Part shown: positions 1-8,784 of the stretch, piece after piece
How positions within the stretch are numbered: position 1 is the first letter of the stretch
How the letters are laid out: every line of letters starts with the position of its first letter
Assembly: GCF_036924745.1 (NCBI RefSeq)
Contig: NZ_JAZHSD010000001.1
Location: forward strand, 6,385,001 to 6,449,000
From: Bradyrhizobium sp. AZCC 1693
GTDB taxonomy: Bacteria; Pseudomonadota; Alphaproteobacteria; Rhizobiales; Xanthobacteraceae
DNA: 64,000 nt
Reading direction: 5' to 3'
Notes under the pieces: generated by a model
The model's input: only the letters and a program-made list of their open reading frames with translations
Told to the model about the DNA's origin: nothing
The model's database searches: none
Translations under genes and position numbers: made by a program

Positions 1-418
1 CGACCCAACTCGTGCCTTTTTCGCTTTCCTCGCGCTTCCAGAACGGCGCGTTGGTCTTGAGGTAGTCCATCAGGAATTCCGCCGCCTCGAATGCTGCCTG
101 GCGATGCGCCGACGCCGTCACCACCAGCACGATGTTCTCGCCCGGCGCGATGCGGCCGAACCGGTGAATGATGGTGAGGCCCTGCAACGGCCAGCGCGAC
201 AGCGCCTCGTCGGCGTGGCGCCCGATCTCGGCCTCCGCCATGCCGGGATAATGCTCGAGCGTCAGCGCGGCGATCGGCTCGCCGTTCTCGCTGCCGCGAC
301 AGATGCCGCTGAACGAGACGACGGCGCCGACATCGGTGCGGCCTTTGCTCAGCGCCGCGATCTCCTGCGCGACGTCGAAATCGGCTTGCTGAATGCGGAT
401 GGTCGCGGTGACGGACAT
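1..418 (-). CDS. moaE: MoaE, molybdopterin synthase catalytic (large) subunit, partial
   Basis: Converts precursor Z (cPMP) to molybdopterin using sulfur carried on the MoaD C-terminus; cytoplasmic. The reading frame starts at an ATG ending at 418 and stays open for 139 codons to the left edge of the window, so the C-terminus is missing. Family hallmarks are visible: an HRFGRIAPGE segment around residue 87, the VTASAHR stretch near residue 100, and LKTNAPFWKRE near residue 125, which holds conserved active-site lysines. It follows moaD by 9 bp on the same strand, the usual alphaproteobacterial order, so it is probably translated from the uvrC-pgsA-moaD-moaE transcript. Identification is from family knowledge and is firm. 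Confidence 0.93.
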   Translation of the reverse strand, partial: MSVTATIRIQQADFDVAQEIAALSKGRTDVGAVVSFSGICRGSENGEPIAALTLEHYPGMAEAEIGRHADEALSRWPLQGLTIIHRFGRIAPGENIVLVVTASAHRQAAFEAAEFLMDYLKTNAPFWKREESEKGTSWV

Positions 419-427
419 CGGGTGGGT

Positions 428-679
428 TCAACCGCCGGTCATCGGCGGGAAGAATGCAATCTCGCGGGCGCCAGCGATCGCAGCGTCCGGCTTGACATGG
501 GCGTGGTCGATCGCGGCGCGGATCACCTTCGGCTTTTCGAAGGCGTAGGCGTAAGCCTCGCCGCGGCCGGACAGCCAGCCGATCAAATCGTCCACCGTGC
601 GCACATCGGCCGGCGGCTCGACGGTTTCCTCCGCGACGCCGACCCGCTCGCGTACCCAGGCGAAATATTTCACCTTCAT
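428..679 (-). CDS. moaD: MoaD, molybdopterin synthase sulfur-carrier subunit
   Basis: Ubiquitin-like small subunit of molybdopterin synthase. The 83-residue protein ends in the diagnostic Gly-Gly that is adenylated and thiocarboxylated before sulfur transfer to cPMP. The motif FFPPMTGG at the C-terminus is typical, as is the length. The start codon overlaps the pgsA stop (ATGA, 676-679) and moaE follows after 9 bp, so coupling to both neighbours is likely. Confidence 0.93.
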   Translation of the reverse strand: MKVKYFAWVRERVGVAEETVEPPADVRTVDDLIGWLSGRGEAYAYAFEKPKVIRAAIDHAHVKPDAAIAGAREIAFFPPMTGG

Positions 680-1290
680 CCCTCATCCTCCTTGATGAGG
701 TGATGGATGCCGGCGCGGAAATAATCCCAGCCGGTGTAGATGGTGAAGATGGCCGACATCCACAGTAGCGCGATTCCGATCAGGGTCGTCGCGGCCAAAA
801 GCTGCTCGCCGGCTTCGCCAGCGATCAGGAAGCCGATCGCGACCAGCTGGATCGTGGTCTTCCATTTTGCGAGCTTGGTCACGGGCACGCTGACCCGCAG
901 TGCCGCCAGATATTCCCTCAAGCCTGAGACCAGGATTTCGCGGCACAGGATCACGATGGCAGCCCACAGCGTCCAGCCATGGATGCTGCTGTCGGCTGCC
1001 AGCATCAAGAGGCAGGACGCCACCAGCAGCTTGTCGGCGATCGGGTCGAGCATGCGGCCAAAAGCGGATTGCTGGTCCCAGATTCGCGCATAGTAGCCAT
1101 CGAGGTAGTCGGTCACCGCGGCGGCAATAAACACAGCCAGGGCCACCCAGCGCAGCCACAGCGGGCCGTCCAGGATGGACTGGGCGAAAACGCAGCCGAC
1201 CACCACCGGAATGGCGGCAATACGGGCGTAAGTCAGGATATTCGGTATGGACAGGGTTTTGCCCTGTCCCCTGGTTGTTGCGATGTTCAT
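676..1290 (-). CDS. pgsA: PgsA, CDP-diacylglycerol-glycerol-3-phosphate 3-phosphatidyltransferase
   Basis: Makes phosphatidylglycerol phosphate from CDP-diacylglycerol and glycerol-3-phosphate, the committed step to phosphatidylglycerol and cardiolipin; inner membrane. The CDP-alcohol phosphotransferase signature DG-x2-AR-x8-G-x3-D-x3-D is complete around residues 65-90, and at least four hydrophobic segments are evident. I start at the ATG ending at 1290 (204 aa) because the protein then begins just before the family's SIPNILTYAR segment; the frame could run up to 1407 but that would overlap the uvrC end and add a non-conserved leader. It lies about 100 bp after uvrC and overlaps moaD by 4 bp. 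Confidence 0.92.
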   Translation of the reverse strand: MNIATTRGQGKTLSIPNILTYARIAAIPVVVGCVFAQSILDGPLWLRWVALAVFIAAAVTDYLDGYYARIWDQQSAFGRMLDPIADKLLVASCLLMLAADSSIHGWTLWAAIVILCREILVSGLREYLAALRVSVPVTKLAKWKTTIQLVAIGFLIAGEAGEQLLAATTLIGIALLWMSAIFTIYTGWDYFRAGIHHLIKEDEG

Positions 1291-1390
1291 CCGTCTTACC
1301 AATACCGCTGGAGCGTGAAGGTCAACCGTGCGGACCTGGATCATCTGTCGCAGGCGACGCCCAAATGACAAGCCTTCGACTCGAAATCCC

Positions 1391-3457
1391 TTAACCCGGC
1401 TGTGCATGGAAAAACTCGAAAATCTTGCGGGCGCTTTCGGCGCTGACGCCCGGAACCTTGCCGAGGTCCGTGATCGATGCCCGCTCGATCTCCTTCAGCG
1501 TTCCGAAGTGATGCAGCAAGGCACGTTTGCGTGACGGGCCGATGCCCGGGATTTCCTGCAGGCCGGCTTCCCGGATGTCTTTCTTCCGCAGCTTGCGGTG
1601 CGAGCCGATCACAAAGCGATGCGCCTCGTCGCGCAGCCGCTGGATGAAATACAGCACGGGATCGCGCGGTTCGAGCTTGATGGCTTCGCGGCCCGGCATG
1701 AACAGGGTTTCGCGCCCGGCATCGCGGTCCGGGCCTTTTGCAACGGCCATCAGCGAGACCTGGGTAAGTCCGAGACCCTCGAAAATCTCCCTGACGGCGT
1801 TGAGCTGGCCGCGGCCGCCGTCGATGATGACGAGGTCGGGCCATTGCGGAAACGAATCATCGTCGGCCTTGGCCTTGACGGCATCGCCCTCCGGCGGTTT
1901 CAGCAGCCGCTTGAAGCGCCGTTCCAGCACCTCACGCATCATCGCGTAGTCGTCGCCAGGCGTCAGTCCCTCGGACTTGATGTTGAACTTGCGGTACTGG
2001 TTTTTGATAAAGCCATCCGGGCCCGCCACGATCATCGCGCCGACGGCATTGGTACCCTGGATATGGCTGTTGTCGTAGACCTCGATGCGCTTCGGCACCT
2101 GCGGCAGTGCGAGCGTGGTGGCCATCCCCTCCAGCAGCCGGCTCTGCGTCGCCGTATCGGCGAGCTTGCGGCCAAGCGCCTCGCGCGCGTTGGTCAGCGC
2201 ATGCGTGACCAATTCCTTTTTCTCGCCGCGCTTCGGCATCGAGACTTCGACCTTGTATCCGGCCTTCACGCAAAGGGCGTCGGCAAGTAATGCTGACTCC
2301 TCGATCTCATGCGACAGCAGGATGAGTTTTGGCGGCGGCTTGTCGTCGTAGAATTGCGCGAGGAACGAGGCCAGCACTTCCTCCGGCGTGAACGACTTCT
2401 CCGCGCGCGGAAAATAGGCGCGGTTGCCCCAGTTCTGGCCGGTGCGGAAGAAGAACACTTCCACGCAGGAATAGCCGCCTTCCTGATGGATGGCGAACAC
2501 GTCGGCTTCTTCCACCGTGCGCGGATTGATGCCCTGCTGCGACTGGATCGCCGACAGCGCGGCGAGGCGATCGCGATACAGCGCCGCGGTCTCGAACTCG
2601 AGCTCGTTGGATGCCTTCTCCATCTCGCCGGCGAGCAGCTCCTTCACCGCATGGCTGCGGCCGGACAGGAAATCGGTCGCCTCGCGCACCAGCTCGCTAT
2701 AGCCGGGGAAGTCGATCTCGCGGGTGCAGGGGCCCGAGCAGCGGCGGATCTGATAGAGCAGGCACGGCCGGGTGCGGCTTTCGAAAAAGCCATCGGTGCA
2801 GGAGCGGATCAGGAAGGCGCGCTGCAGCGCCGTGATGGTGCGGTTGACGGCGCCGGCGGATGCGAACGGCCCGAAATATCGCCCGGGCCTGGTTTGGGCG
2901 CCGCGATGTTTGAGTATCTGCGGCGCCCAGTGGTCGCCTGATATCAGGATGTAGGGAAACGACTTGTCGTCGCGCAGTTGCACGTTGAAGCGCGGCCGCA
3001 GCTGCTTGATCAAATTGGCTTCCAGCAGCAGCGCTTCGGTCTCGGTCGTGGTGGAAACGATCTCGACCGTTACGGTCGCGGCGATCATGCGCAGGATGCG
3101 CGCCGGCAGCGGGGCATTGACGCGGGCGTAGGACGACAGCCGCTTGCGGACGTTCTTCGCCTTGCCGACGTACAGCACGTCGCTTCCGGCATTGAGCATG
3201 CGGTAGACCCCGGGTGAGGTCGGCGCCAGCCGCACCGCGTTTTCGATGGCCGCGTGGCCGACCGCCAGCGGGCCCTCGGCAATCGCCTCGGCCGATTCCT
3301 CGGGGGCCTCCGGCAGGCGCGCCTCGTCGTCCTCCTCGGCGGCGGATGTCGCGGGATCGACGTCAGCGGCGATCAGGTCCTGCGGCGGCAGATCCGGCTG
3401 GGAACCCCGGCGCTCTTTCCGCGGGGGCTCCGGATGGTCGGTAGAATCGTGATCCAT
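1391..3457 (-). CDS. uvrC: UvrC, excinuclease ABC subunit C
   Basis: Makes both incisions in nucleotide excision repair after UvrB loading; cytoplasmic. Domains in order: a non-conserved acidic/proline-rich extension of about 75 residues; the GIY-YIG nuclease ([10 protein letters not shown]...[12 protein letters not shown]); a cysteine-rich linker region ([13 protein letters not shown]); a UVR motif; the RNase H-like C-terminal nuclease ([17 protein letters not shown] and [12 protein letters not shown]); and a helix-hairpin-helix end ([13 protein letters not shown]). At 688 residues it is longer than the E. coli enzyme only because of the N-terminal extension. First gene of a minus-strand operon with pgsA-moaD-moaE. 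uvrB is in the same window at 48-51 kb but not linked. Confidence 0.96.
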   Translation of the reverse strand: MDHDSTDHPEPPRKERRGSQPDLPPQDLIAADVDPATSAAEEDDEARLPEAPEESAEAIAEGPLAVGHAAIENAVRLAPTSPGVYRMLNAGSDVLYVGKAKNVRKRLSSYARVNAPLPARILRMIAATVTVEIVSTTTETEALLLEANLIKQLRPRFNVQLRDDKSFPYILISGDHWAPQILKHRGAQTRPGRYFGPFASAGAVNRTITALQRAFLIRSCTDGFFESRTRPCLLYQIRRCSGPCTREIDFPGYSELVREATDFLSGRSHAVKELLAGEMEKASNELEFETAALYRDRLAALSAIQSQQGINPRTVEEADVFAIHQEGGYSCVEVFFFRTGQNWGNRAYFPRAEKSFTPEEVLASFLAQFYDDKPPPKLILLSHEIEESALLADALCVKAGYKVEVSMPKRGEKKELVTHALTNAREALGRKLADTATQSRLLEGMATTLALPQVPKRIEVYDNSHIQGTNAVGAMIVAGPDGFIKNQYRKFNIKSEGLTPGDDYAMMREVLERRFKRLLKPPEGDAVKAKADDDSFPQWPDLVIIDGGRGQLNAVREIFEGLGLTQVSLMAVAKGPDRDAGRETLFMPGREAIKLEPRDPVLYFIQRLRDEAHRFVIGSHRKLRKKDIREAGLQEIPGIGPSRKRALLHHFGTLKEIERASITDLGKVPGVSAESARKIFEFFHAQPG

Positions 3458-3683
3458 GGGGGTAAATTAGGCGCTGCAAGGCAGCATCGCCAGCGCCGCG
3501 GCGCATCTTGCCGGGAAGGAGCGCCGGTAACGCATTATTAAGAATGATGAGCGGGCGGTAAACCCGGCTTAACAACCCTTTAACTTAAAGCTCTCGATAA
3601 ATCTTACTGGAAAAAAGTGGAGTTCCGTAACCAGGCCGGTCTCTCGCCGGGCGTGGTCGCGGCAGTTGCGTGGAGTGGCGTGA

Positions 3684-4307
3684 ATGAGCAGGTTTGCGTG
3701 GGGCGCGCTGGCGCTGATCGCTGCGGGCTGGACCATGTCGGCACGGGCGGCCGACCTCTACGGATCGGGCGCGCCCTTGACAGCCACCCAGACGCTGTAC
3801 CGTCCCGATAGCTGGGCCGGTCCCTATCTCGGCGCCAACATCGGCTATGCCTGGGGTTCGGTCGCAAACAACCCGGCCAAGCCGTCCGGTTTCGTCGGCG
3901 GCGTCCAGGCCGGCTATAATTGGCAGAACGGGCAGTGGGTGTTCGGTCTCGAAGCCGACATCCAGGCGACCGGCGCAGAAGAAACATTTGCCCCGTGGAA
4001 ATTTTCCAATCCCTGGTTCGGCACGGTTCGCGGCCGCGCCGGTTACACGCTCAACAACGTGCTGCTCTTCGGCACGGGCGGTATCGCCTTCGGCGAACTG
4101 CGCGCCACCACCTTCGGCCTGTCGGAATCCCATACCAATGCGGGCTGGACGCTCGGCGCCGGCGCCGAGATGGGCTTCGCCCCGAGCTGGAGCGCCAAGG
4201 TCGAATATCTCTATGTCGATCTCGCCAACAGCAACTTCGTCATTACAGGCGCGTCGAACGGTTACCGGTTCGGCTTGATCCGGGCCGGCTTGAACTATCG
4301 CTTCTGA
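3684..4307 (+). CDS. Outer membrane beta-barrel protein of the Omp25/Omp31-like family
   Basis: 207 residues. A Sec signal peptide (residues 1-23, cleavage after SARA-A) leads into ADLYGSGAPL, then an eight-stranded barrel-like pattern of alternating aromatic and small residues: GPYLGANIGYAWGS, GFVGGVQAGYNWQ, FGLEADIQATG, GTVRGRAGYTLNNVLLFGTGGIAFG, WTLGAGAEMGF, SAKVEYLYVDL and the terminal LIRAGLNYRF with C-terminal Phe for BAM recognition. Proteins of this type are abundant in Rhizobiales outer membranes. It has its own rho-independent terminator and is divergent from uvrC. Exact role (porin-like or structural) cannot be read from sequence. Confidence 0.9.
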   Translation: MSRFAWGALALIAAGWTMSARAADLYGSGAPLTATQTLYRPDSWAGPYLGANIGYAWGSVANNPAKPSGFVGGVQAGYNWQNGQWVFGLEADIQATGAEETFAPWKFSNPWFGTVRGRAGYTLNNVLLFGTGGIAFGELRATTFGLSESHTNAGWTLGAGAEMGFAPSWSAKVEYLYVDLANSNFVITGASNGYRFGLIRAGLNYRF

Positions 4308-4333
4308 GAACAAAGAAACCGTCTGATATCACC

Positions 4334-4365
4334 TCCCGGCGGCAGCAAGTCGCCGGGATTTTTTT
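4334..4365 (+). terminator. Rho-independent terminator of the outer membrane protein gene
   Basis: Perfect 8-bp stem TCCCGGCG (4334-4341) / CGCCGGGA (4351-4358) with a 9-nt loop, followed by an uninterrupted run of seven T (4359-4365), 26 bp after the stop codon of the barrel protein. Confidence 0.85.
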
Positions 4366-4484
4366 GTCTTCAGGCCGGGGTTACGCGCGCGGACGCCACG
4401 CGCCTCAACGCTCTCGGCAGCGATGCCGCGCCCAGCGCATCTTCACAGCCAAAAATTCAGTCCGCGTCCAACGCGAGCATCAGT

Positions 4485-4700
4485 TCACGACGAAATTACC
4501 AGGTTGACCGCCTTGGGGCCTTTGCCCTTCTTGTCCGGTTCGACCTCGAACGTAATGCGCTGTCCTTCCGTCAAATCCTTCAATCCGGCCCGTTCGACGG
4601 CGGTAATGTGCACGAACACATCGCGTCCGCCATCATCGGGCTTGATGAAGCCGTAGCCGCGTTCTCCATTGAAGAACTTGACTGTTCCAGTCATGGCCAT
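4485..4700 (-). CDS. Cold-shock protein, CspA family
   Basis: Single 71-residue OB-fold cold-shock domain that binds single-stranded RNA/DNA. RNP1 (GYGFIKP) and RNP2 (VFVHITAV) are intact. I start at the ATG ending at 4700 because a strong purine-rich ribosome binding site (GGGGGAGGAG) lies about 7 nt upstream; a second ATG two codons later is also possible. Upstream in-frame extension to 4787 has no family similarity and is probably 5' UTR, which in csp genes is often long and regulatory. Monocistronic, convergent with the barrel gene. Confidence 0.92.
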   Translation of the reverse strand: MAMTGTVKFFNGERGYGFIKPDDGGRDVFVHITAVERAGLKDLTEGQRITFEVEPDKKGKGPKAVNLVISS

Positions 4701-4962
4701 CGGGAAACTCCTCCCCCGTATTGCTCTGCCGCTACGCACACCTCGCGTATCGGCCGACCGGACATTCGCTGCCGGAAGCTTGGCCACCTGAGCCGATCGG
4801 GTTAATGCTGCCGACCGACCTGGATTTTATTCGGCCTTGATCACTCCGCCGCAACCATTCGCGGAAGCGGAACGTAAAGCCAGTCCCAAAACCGCCTGAG
4901 CATAATACGGTTTCGCGTAAATTGCCTACGGCTCAATCGCACTTTTCAGAGGTAGTACCCCT

Positions 4963-5823
4963 TCAGGGTTTGGGCGTCTCGAGCCTGAAACGGCCGGCTC
5001 CGCCCTGGCCGAGCGGTTTTTCGAGTTCGGGCAGAATTGTCTTCAGTTCGCCCGCCAGCGTCCACGGCGGATTGACGATCAGGAGCCCGGTGGAGGCGAG
5101 GGGACCGCCCGACGCCTGGGGCGCAACGGAAAACTCGAGCCGCAGGCATTTTCCGGCCGGCTTGCTGGTGGCGGCAGCGGCCGCGACAAGCCGCGCCAGG
5201 GTGTCGGTGGTCCGCCGGCTCTTCACCGGATACCAGATCAGGTAGCTGCCGGTCGGCCATTTCGCATAGGCTTCGGCGAATCCGTCGGCCAGCCGCTCGA
5301 ATTCGTCCTTTTGCTCGAACGAGGGGTCGATCAGCACCAGGCCGCGCCGCTCGTTGGGCGGCACGAAGGCCGGCAACGCCATCCAGCCGTCGAGATCGAC
5401 CACCCGGGCCTGGCTGTCGCGGCGCAGCGCATCGATCAATTGCCTGCGGGAGCCGGGCTCGATTTCGCAGGCCGTGAGACGGTCCTGCGGCCGCAGCAGC
5501 GCGCGGGCGATCAGCGGCGATCCGGGATAGGCCTCAAGCCTGCCCGGCGCGTTGAATGCCCTGACGATATCGAGATATGGGGCAACCAGCGGCAGCGTGT
5601 TTTCCGAAAACCGCGCCTGCAGCACCCGCGCAATGCCGGTCAGCCATTCGCCGCCGCGGCGCGCTTCTTCGCCTGTGAGATCGTAGCGCCCGGCGCCGGC
5701 ATGGGTGTCGATGACGCGAAACGGAGCCTGCTTTTCCTGCAGATAGGTCAACATGCGGACCAGCACGATGTGCTTGATGACATCGGCAAAGCCGCCGGCG
5801 TGAAAGGCGTGTCGGTAGTTCAT
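4963..5823 (-). CDS. rlmJ: RlmJ, 23S rRNA (adenine-2030-N6)-methyltransferase
   Basis: SAM-dependent methylation of A2030 in 23S rRNA. The N-terminus MNYRHAFHAGGFADVIKH and the segment PYRVIDTHAGAG-type motif (VIDTHAGAGRYDL) are characteristic of the YhiR/RlmJ family; 286 residues is the usual length. The catalytic motif IV, normally D-P-P-Y/F, reads D-P-S-F (IDPSFEQ, near residue 165), i.e. the second proline is replaced by serine, by one base (TCG for CCG). The rest of the fold, including YLIWYPVK, is conserved. Single-gene unit, divergent from the RTX-like gene. Confidence 0.9.
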   Translation of the reverse strand: MNYRHAFHAGGFADVIKHIVLVRMLTYLQEKQAPFRVIDTHAGAGRYDLTGEEARRGGEWLTGIARVLQARFSENTLPLVAPYLDIVRAFNAPGRLEAYPGSPLIARALLRPQDRLTACEIEPGSRRQLIDALRRDSQARVVDLDGWMALPAFVPPNERRGLVLIDPSFEQKDEFERLADGFAEAYAKWPTGSYLIWYPVKSRRTTDTLARLVAAAAATSKPAGKCLRLEFSVAPQASGGPLASTGLLIVNPPWTLAGELKTILPELEKPLGQGGAGRFRLETPKP

Positions 5824-5982
5824 GGGAGAGGGGTTACGACATCGGAGCGCGGAAAGTAACCCATATCGTCGAAGACGCGAGCGGCGGATGACATATCGAG
5901 TTGACGAGGCAGCCCATCCGCTAACGTTCTATTTAAGGGTGTATGGGTATTCCAGTGCTCCTGGGAAAGAAGGAAGTGCCTC

Positions 5983-7149
5983 ATGAGTGTGATTGCCGCC
6001 GCCTACTCGTACACCTCTTTGTCGATTTCGCAGACCGGCACCGGGGCAGCGGATGCAGGCACCAAGGGCAGCACGGCAAGCGTATACAGCCGGACATCGT
6101 CATCGGCGCCGGATGCCTCGGTCACCACGGTCAGCATCTCGTACCACGCCAAGATGTTGCTGGCGCGGGCGTCGGCAGAACAATCCGTCGTCGATCAGCT
6201 GCAGGCACAGCTCGATGCCTTTGGCACCGGCGGGTCGGCGGCGCTTCGCGGCGACGATGCCAGCGACGGGTTGTCGGGCGGCATGGATCTGTTCGAGATT
6301 ATCACCGGAGCCAGTGACGACAGCATCCACGTTGATGCCAGCAATGCCACGATCGATGCCGGCGCGGGCGACGATGTGGTCATTGCCAATGGCCAGGCCA
6401 ACGTCGTCGCCGGCGAGGGCGACGATATCGTCTTTACCTATGGTCATTCGACCGTGGATGGCGGCGCCGGGAATGATCATATCCGCACGTACGATCATTC
6501 AACGGCCACCGGCGGTGAGGGCGACGATATCGTCAGCACCTACGCGTATTCGAACGTTTCGGGTGGTAACGGAAACGACATACTCACGACCTACGACAAT
6601 TCCACCCTTGATGGCGGCGCCGGCGACGACAGCCTCCACGCCTACGACCACGCCAACCTGAGCGGCGGCGCGGGCAGCGATATCATCGACGCCTATGACC
6701 ATGCGGTTGTCGACGCCGGTACCGGTAACGACAGTGTCCACACATACTCACATGCAACTGTCTCAGCCGGCGACGGCGACGACCACGTGCGGACCAATGA
6801 TTATTCCGTCGTCGATGGTGGCGCTGGCGACGATGTGATCCAGGTCGGTGGATCTTCGACCGTGACGGGCGGCGCCGGTGACGATCACATCTGGGTAACG
6901 GGTGATAATTCCACGATCAATTTTGCCAAGGGGGACGGCAACGATGTCGTTCGTATCGACAACGGCAGCGGCAGCGTTGATTTCTCGATCAGTGGTTATT
7001 CGCTGAATGATGTTATCGTCACCCAGCAGTACGGCAGGACCACTGTAAACTTCAAGGGCTCGAACGATTCCCTTGTTTTCGATCACGGCCGCAATGGATC
7101 GGCACGACTGAGCTTCGCCGATCATAGCAGCGGGGATATTCACGCCTGA
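5983..7149 (+). CDS. RTX-like repeat protein with a 17-residue period, probably type I secreted
   Basis: 388 residues, no Sec signal peptide. Residues 1-107 form an N-terminal region of unknown fold with an amphipathic helix near residues 53-82. Residues 108-311 are twelve consecutive 17-residue units with no indels, consensus xGGxGxDxUxxYDxSxU (U = Ile/Val/Leu). The first half of each unit is a classic RTX calcium-binding nonapeptide (GGxGxDxUx); the second half is not, and instead carries a recurring Tyr-Asp-His-Ser/Ala segment. The C-terminal 75 residues (KGDGNDVVRID onwards) resemble the haemolysin-type calcium-binding-related tail used with type I export. No ABC exporter, membrane fusion protein or enzyme domain lies nearby. 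Good ribosome binding site (GGAAG) 6-7 nt before the ATG. Likely an extracellular calcium-stabilised beta-roll; biological role unknown. Confidence 0.82.
   Translation: MSVIAAAYSYTSLSISQTGTGAADAGTKGSTASVYSRTSSSAPDASVTTVSISYHAKMLLARASAEQSVVDQLQAQLDAFGTGGSAALRGDDASDGLSGGMDLFEIITGASDDSIHVDASNATIDAGAGDDVVIANGQANVVAGEGDDIVFTYGHSTVDGGAGNDHIRTYDHSTATGGEGDDIVSTYAYSNVSGGNGNDILTTYDNSTLDGGAGDDSLHAYDHANLSGGAGSDIIDAYDHAVVDAGTGNDSVHTYSHATVSAGDGDDHVRTNDYSVVDGGAGDDVIQVGGSSTVTGGAGDDHIWVTGDNSTINFAKGDGNDVVRIDNGSGSVDFSISGYSLNDVIVTQQYGRTTVNFKGSNDSLVFDHGRNGSARLSFADHSSGDIHA
6304..6915 (+). repeat. Twelve-unit 51-bp coding tandem repeat (17-residue RTX-like units)
   Basis: Codons 108-311 of the RTX-like protein. 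Units start at residues 108, 125, 142, 159, 176, 193, 210, 227, 244, 261, 278 and 295, exactly 17 apart. The protein period is strict while the DNA sequence of units has diverged, so this is an old repeat under structural selection, not a recent expansion. Confidence 0.9.
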
Positions 7150-7162
7150 CGCCGCTTTGGCG

Positions 7163-7225
7163 TGGAGGGTCCCGGCCATCCACGTGCCTTGCAGACGACA
7201 ATAAAGCCGTGGATGACCGGGAACG
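7163..7225. repeat. Intergenic inverted repeat (CCGGNCATCCACG family)
   Basis: Arms GTCCCGGCCATCCACG and CGTGGATGACCGGGA face each other across about 25 nt. The same arm sequence recurs at 15677-15765 and 17310-17402. Lies between the RTX-like gene and the convergent RNase T2 gene and may serve as a bidirectional terminator. Confidence 0.7.
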
Positions 7226-7295
7226 CAGACAACTCTGGGCAGTCTGCGCAGGGACGGGCCGCCATGCCTGGGGCATGCATGGCGGAAGAGGATCT

Positions 7296-7976
7296 TCAGC
7301 CGCCCCGCACCGGCGGCATCACCACTTCGTCGCGGCGGCAGGCGCGGCGGTCGGTTTCCTCGCAGGCGCGGAATTGCATGTCCTTGCTCAGGCAGACCCG
7401 CACCTCGCTCAGGCGTCGGCCGGAGCAGGTCACCGAAATCGCCGCACTGCTCAGGCCCGGGTTGACCTTGATGAAGGCCGCCTCGAGATCGCCGGGGGCG
7501 ATGGTCTTCTGCTCCGACAATTGCAGGAATTCCTCGGGGATCTTCACCGCCGCGCGCGCCTTGCGGATGCTCTCGAAATAGGCCCGTGGGCCAAGGCCCG
7601 AACAGGTGCCGTGCTTGTCCCACTCGTTGAAGATCAGGCCGGGCGCCGGCATCAGGTCCAGCATCGAGGTCATGATGTTGCGATCGAGCCGCGGCGAGGG
7701 CCGCTGGCAATATTCGGGAAAGCCGCGCTCATATTGCGGCCACAGGCCGTGGACCACGAAGGAATAAGGCCGTTCGCACTGGGCCTGCGCGCGCCCGCTA
7801 TTGCCGCGCTCGGCCGCCGCCTCGCAGAACGAGGGCGACCAGGAAAGAGCCAGGACGTAAAAATCGAACTCGCCCGGGGCGTTCTGCCGGCGGTCCTGCG
7901 CGGACGCCACTCCGGCGGAGACGACAACAAGCGCCAGCGAAATCAGAAGCCGCGAAATAACGACGGATCGGTGCAT
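7296..7976 (-). CDS. Ribonuclease T2 family protein, exported
   Basis: Non-specific endoribonuclease acting in the periplasm, releasing 2',3'-cyclic phosphates. A 26-residue signal peptide ends at ASAQ. Both catalytic signatures are present: CAS I FVVHGLWPQ (His76) and CAS II NEWDKHGTC (Glu118, Lys121, His122). Cysteines flanking the active site fit family disulfides. 226 residues, typical for bacterial RNase I-like members. Neighbours are unrelated exported proteins; it probably serves RNA scavenging. Confidence 0.92.
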   Translation of the reverse strand: MHRSVVISRLLISLALVVVSAGVASAQDRRQNAPGEFDFYVLALSWSPSFCEAAAERGNSGRAQAQCERPYSFVVHGLWPQYERGFPEYCQRPSPRLDRNIMTSMLDLMPAPGLIFNEWDKHGTCSGLGPRAYFESIRKARAAVKIPEEFLQLSEQKTIAPGDLEAAFIKVNPGLSSAAISVTCSGRRLSEVRVCLSKDMQFRACEETDRRACRRDEVVMPPVRGG

Positions 7977-8095
7977 CGAACGCCCCCTCTACTCGATTAC
8001 CGGGAGCCTAGCAGGGAGCCAGAACATTTCAAGAACAAAATTAGATAATCGCAGGCGCCAGCCGCGGGGCTGTCCAATCGGCGCTGATCAGGGAA

Positions 8096-8632
8096 TCAGG
8101 GCCGGGCAGCCCGGCAGCCCGGGCTATACGCCCAGTTGCGGTCAAGCCCGGTCACGCACCATTCGACGCCCTGTCCAAAGCCGGCAAAACCGCCATCCTC
8201 GATGATCGAGTAGTGCACGGTGCGCATCTTGCCGTCGCTTAGCATCACGTCACCGCTGCAATAACGGCGCGGAATGTTGTCGGACTGCCAGGGCCGAAAC
8301 GCGGTTTCGTGGATCCGGCCGTAAGCGGTGATGGTCAGCGCCGAATTCCAGAACTTGCCTTCCTTCTCCCGGAACTGCGACGTGATCGTCGTCAGCGCCC
8401 GCTCGCATTCGGCGACGCGACCGTCATACTTCGGGCCGAACAGCCCGAAATTCAGCTCCAAGGGGTTGGCGGCCTGGGCGGCATGGCCGAAGGCCAGCAG
8501 GGCGAGCGCCGCCGTCATGGGGCCAAGTGCTCTGGGGCCAAGTGCTCTGGGGCCAAGTGCTCTGGGGCCAAGCGCTCTGAGGCCAAGAGTTCTGGGGCCA
8601 AGTGCTCTCAAGGATTTGAACAGGTTGCGCAT
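8096..8632 (-). CDS. Small exported protein with repeat-expanded signal peptide, function unknown
   Basis: 178 residues from the ATG ending at 8632. The mature part (from about ANPLELNFGLFGPKYDGRV) has four cysteines and no family I recognise. The signal peptide is odd: between MRNLFKSLR and the hydrophobic core AALALLAFGHAAQA are repeated ALGPR pentapeptides encoded by six 15-bp tandem repeats (8521-8610), giving a long, strongly basic n-region. The frame is open upstream to 8764 but that part has no similarity pattern and no better start. No operon partner; the neighbour on the plus strand is also a small exported protein. Confidence 0.7.
   Translation of the reverse strand: MRNLFKSLRALGPRTLGLRALGPRALGPRALGPRALGPMTAALALLAFGHAAQAANPLELNFGLFGPKYDGRVAECERALTTITSQFREKEGKFWNSALTITAYGRIHETAFRPWQSDNIPRRYCSGDVMLSDGKMRTVHYSIIEDGGFAGFGQGVEWCVTGLDRNWAYSPGCRAARP
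8521..8610. repeat. 15-bp x 6 tandem repeat inside a signal-peptide coding region
   Basis: Units begin at 8521, 8536, 8551, 8566, 8581 and 8596; the first three are identical (GGCCAAGTGCTCTGG), the others differ by one to three bases. Each unit adds five residues (Ala-Leu-Gly-Pro-Arg) in frame, so copy-number change alters only signal peptide length. Confidence 0.92.
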
Positions 8633-8784
8633 GGGGAATCCGCCGGTAAACCAAGCATGAACGGTGCCGCGAAGCCCTGACGAGGTCAAGTGCAGCGCGG
8701 CAACACCTGACGGCCAAGTCCGCCTCGTGCTGCAACCATTCTTTTCACGGCCATCGGCGCACACTATGGTGGGCTCCGAGCGAA

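Noticed and set aside
3585..4313. Minus-strand 242-codon frame opposite the outer membrane protein
   Set aside because: Antisense shadow; the plus-strand product has signal peptide, barrel pattern and terminator.
6304..6915. 51-bp periodic region as a CRISPR or satellite
   Set aside because: Periodicity is at protein level only; DNA units are diverged and coding.
8521..8610. Short tandem repeats as a CRISPR array
   Set aside because: Units are contiguous 15-mers without spacers and in frame in a signal peptide; no cas genes.
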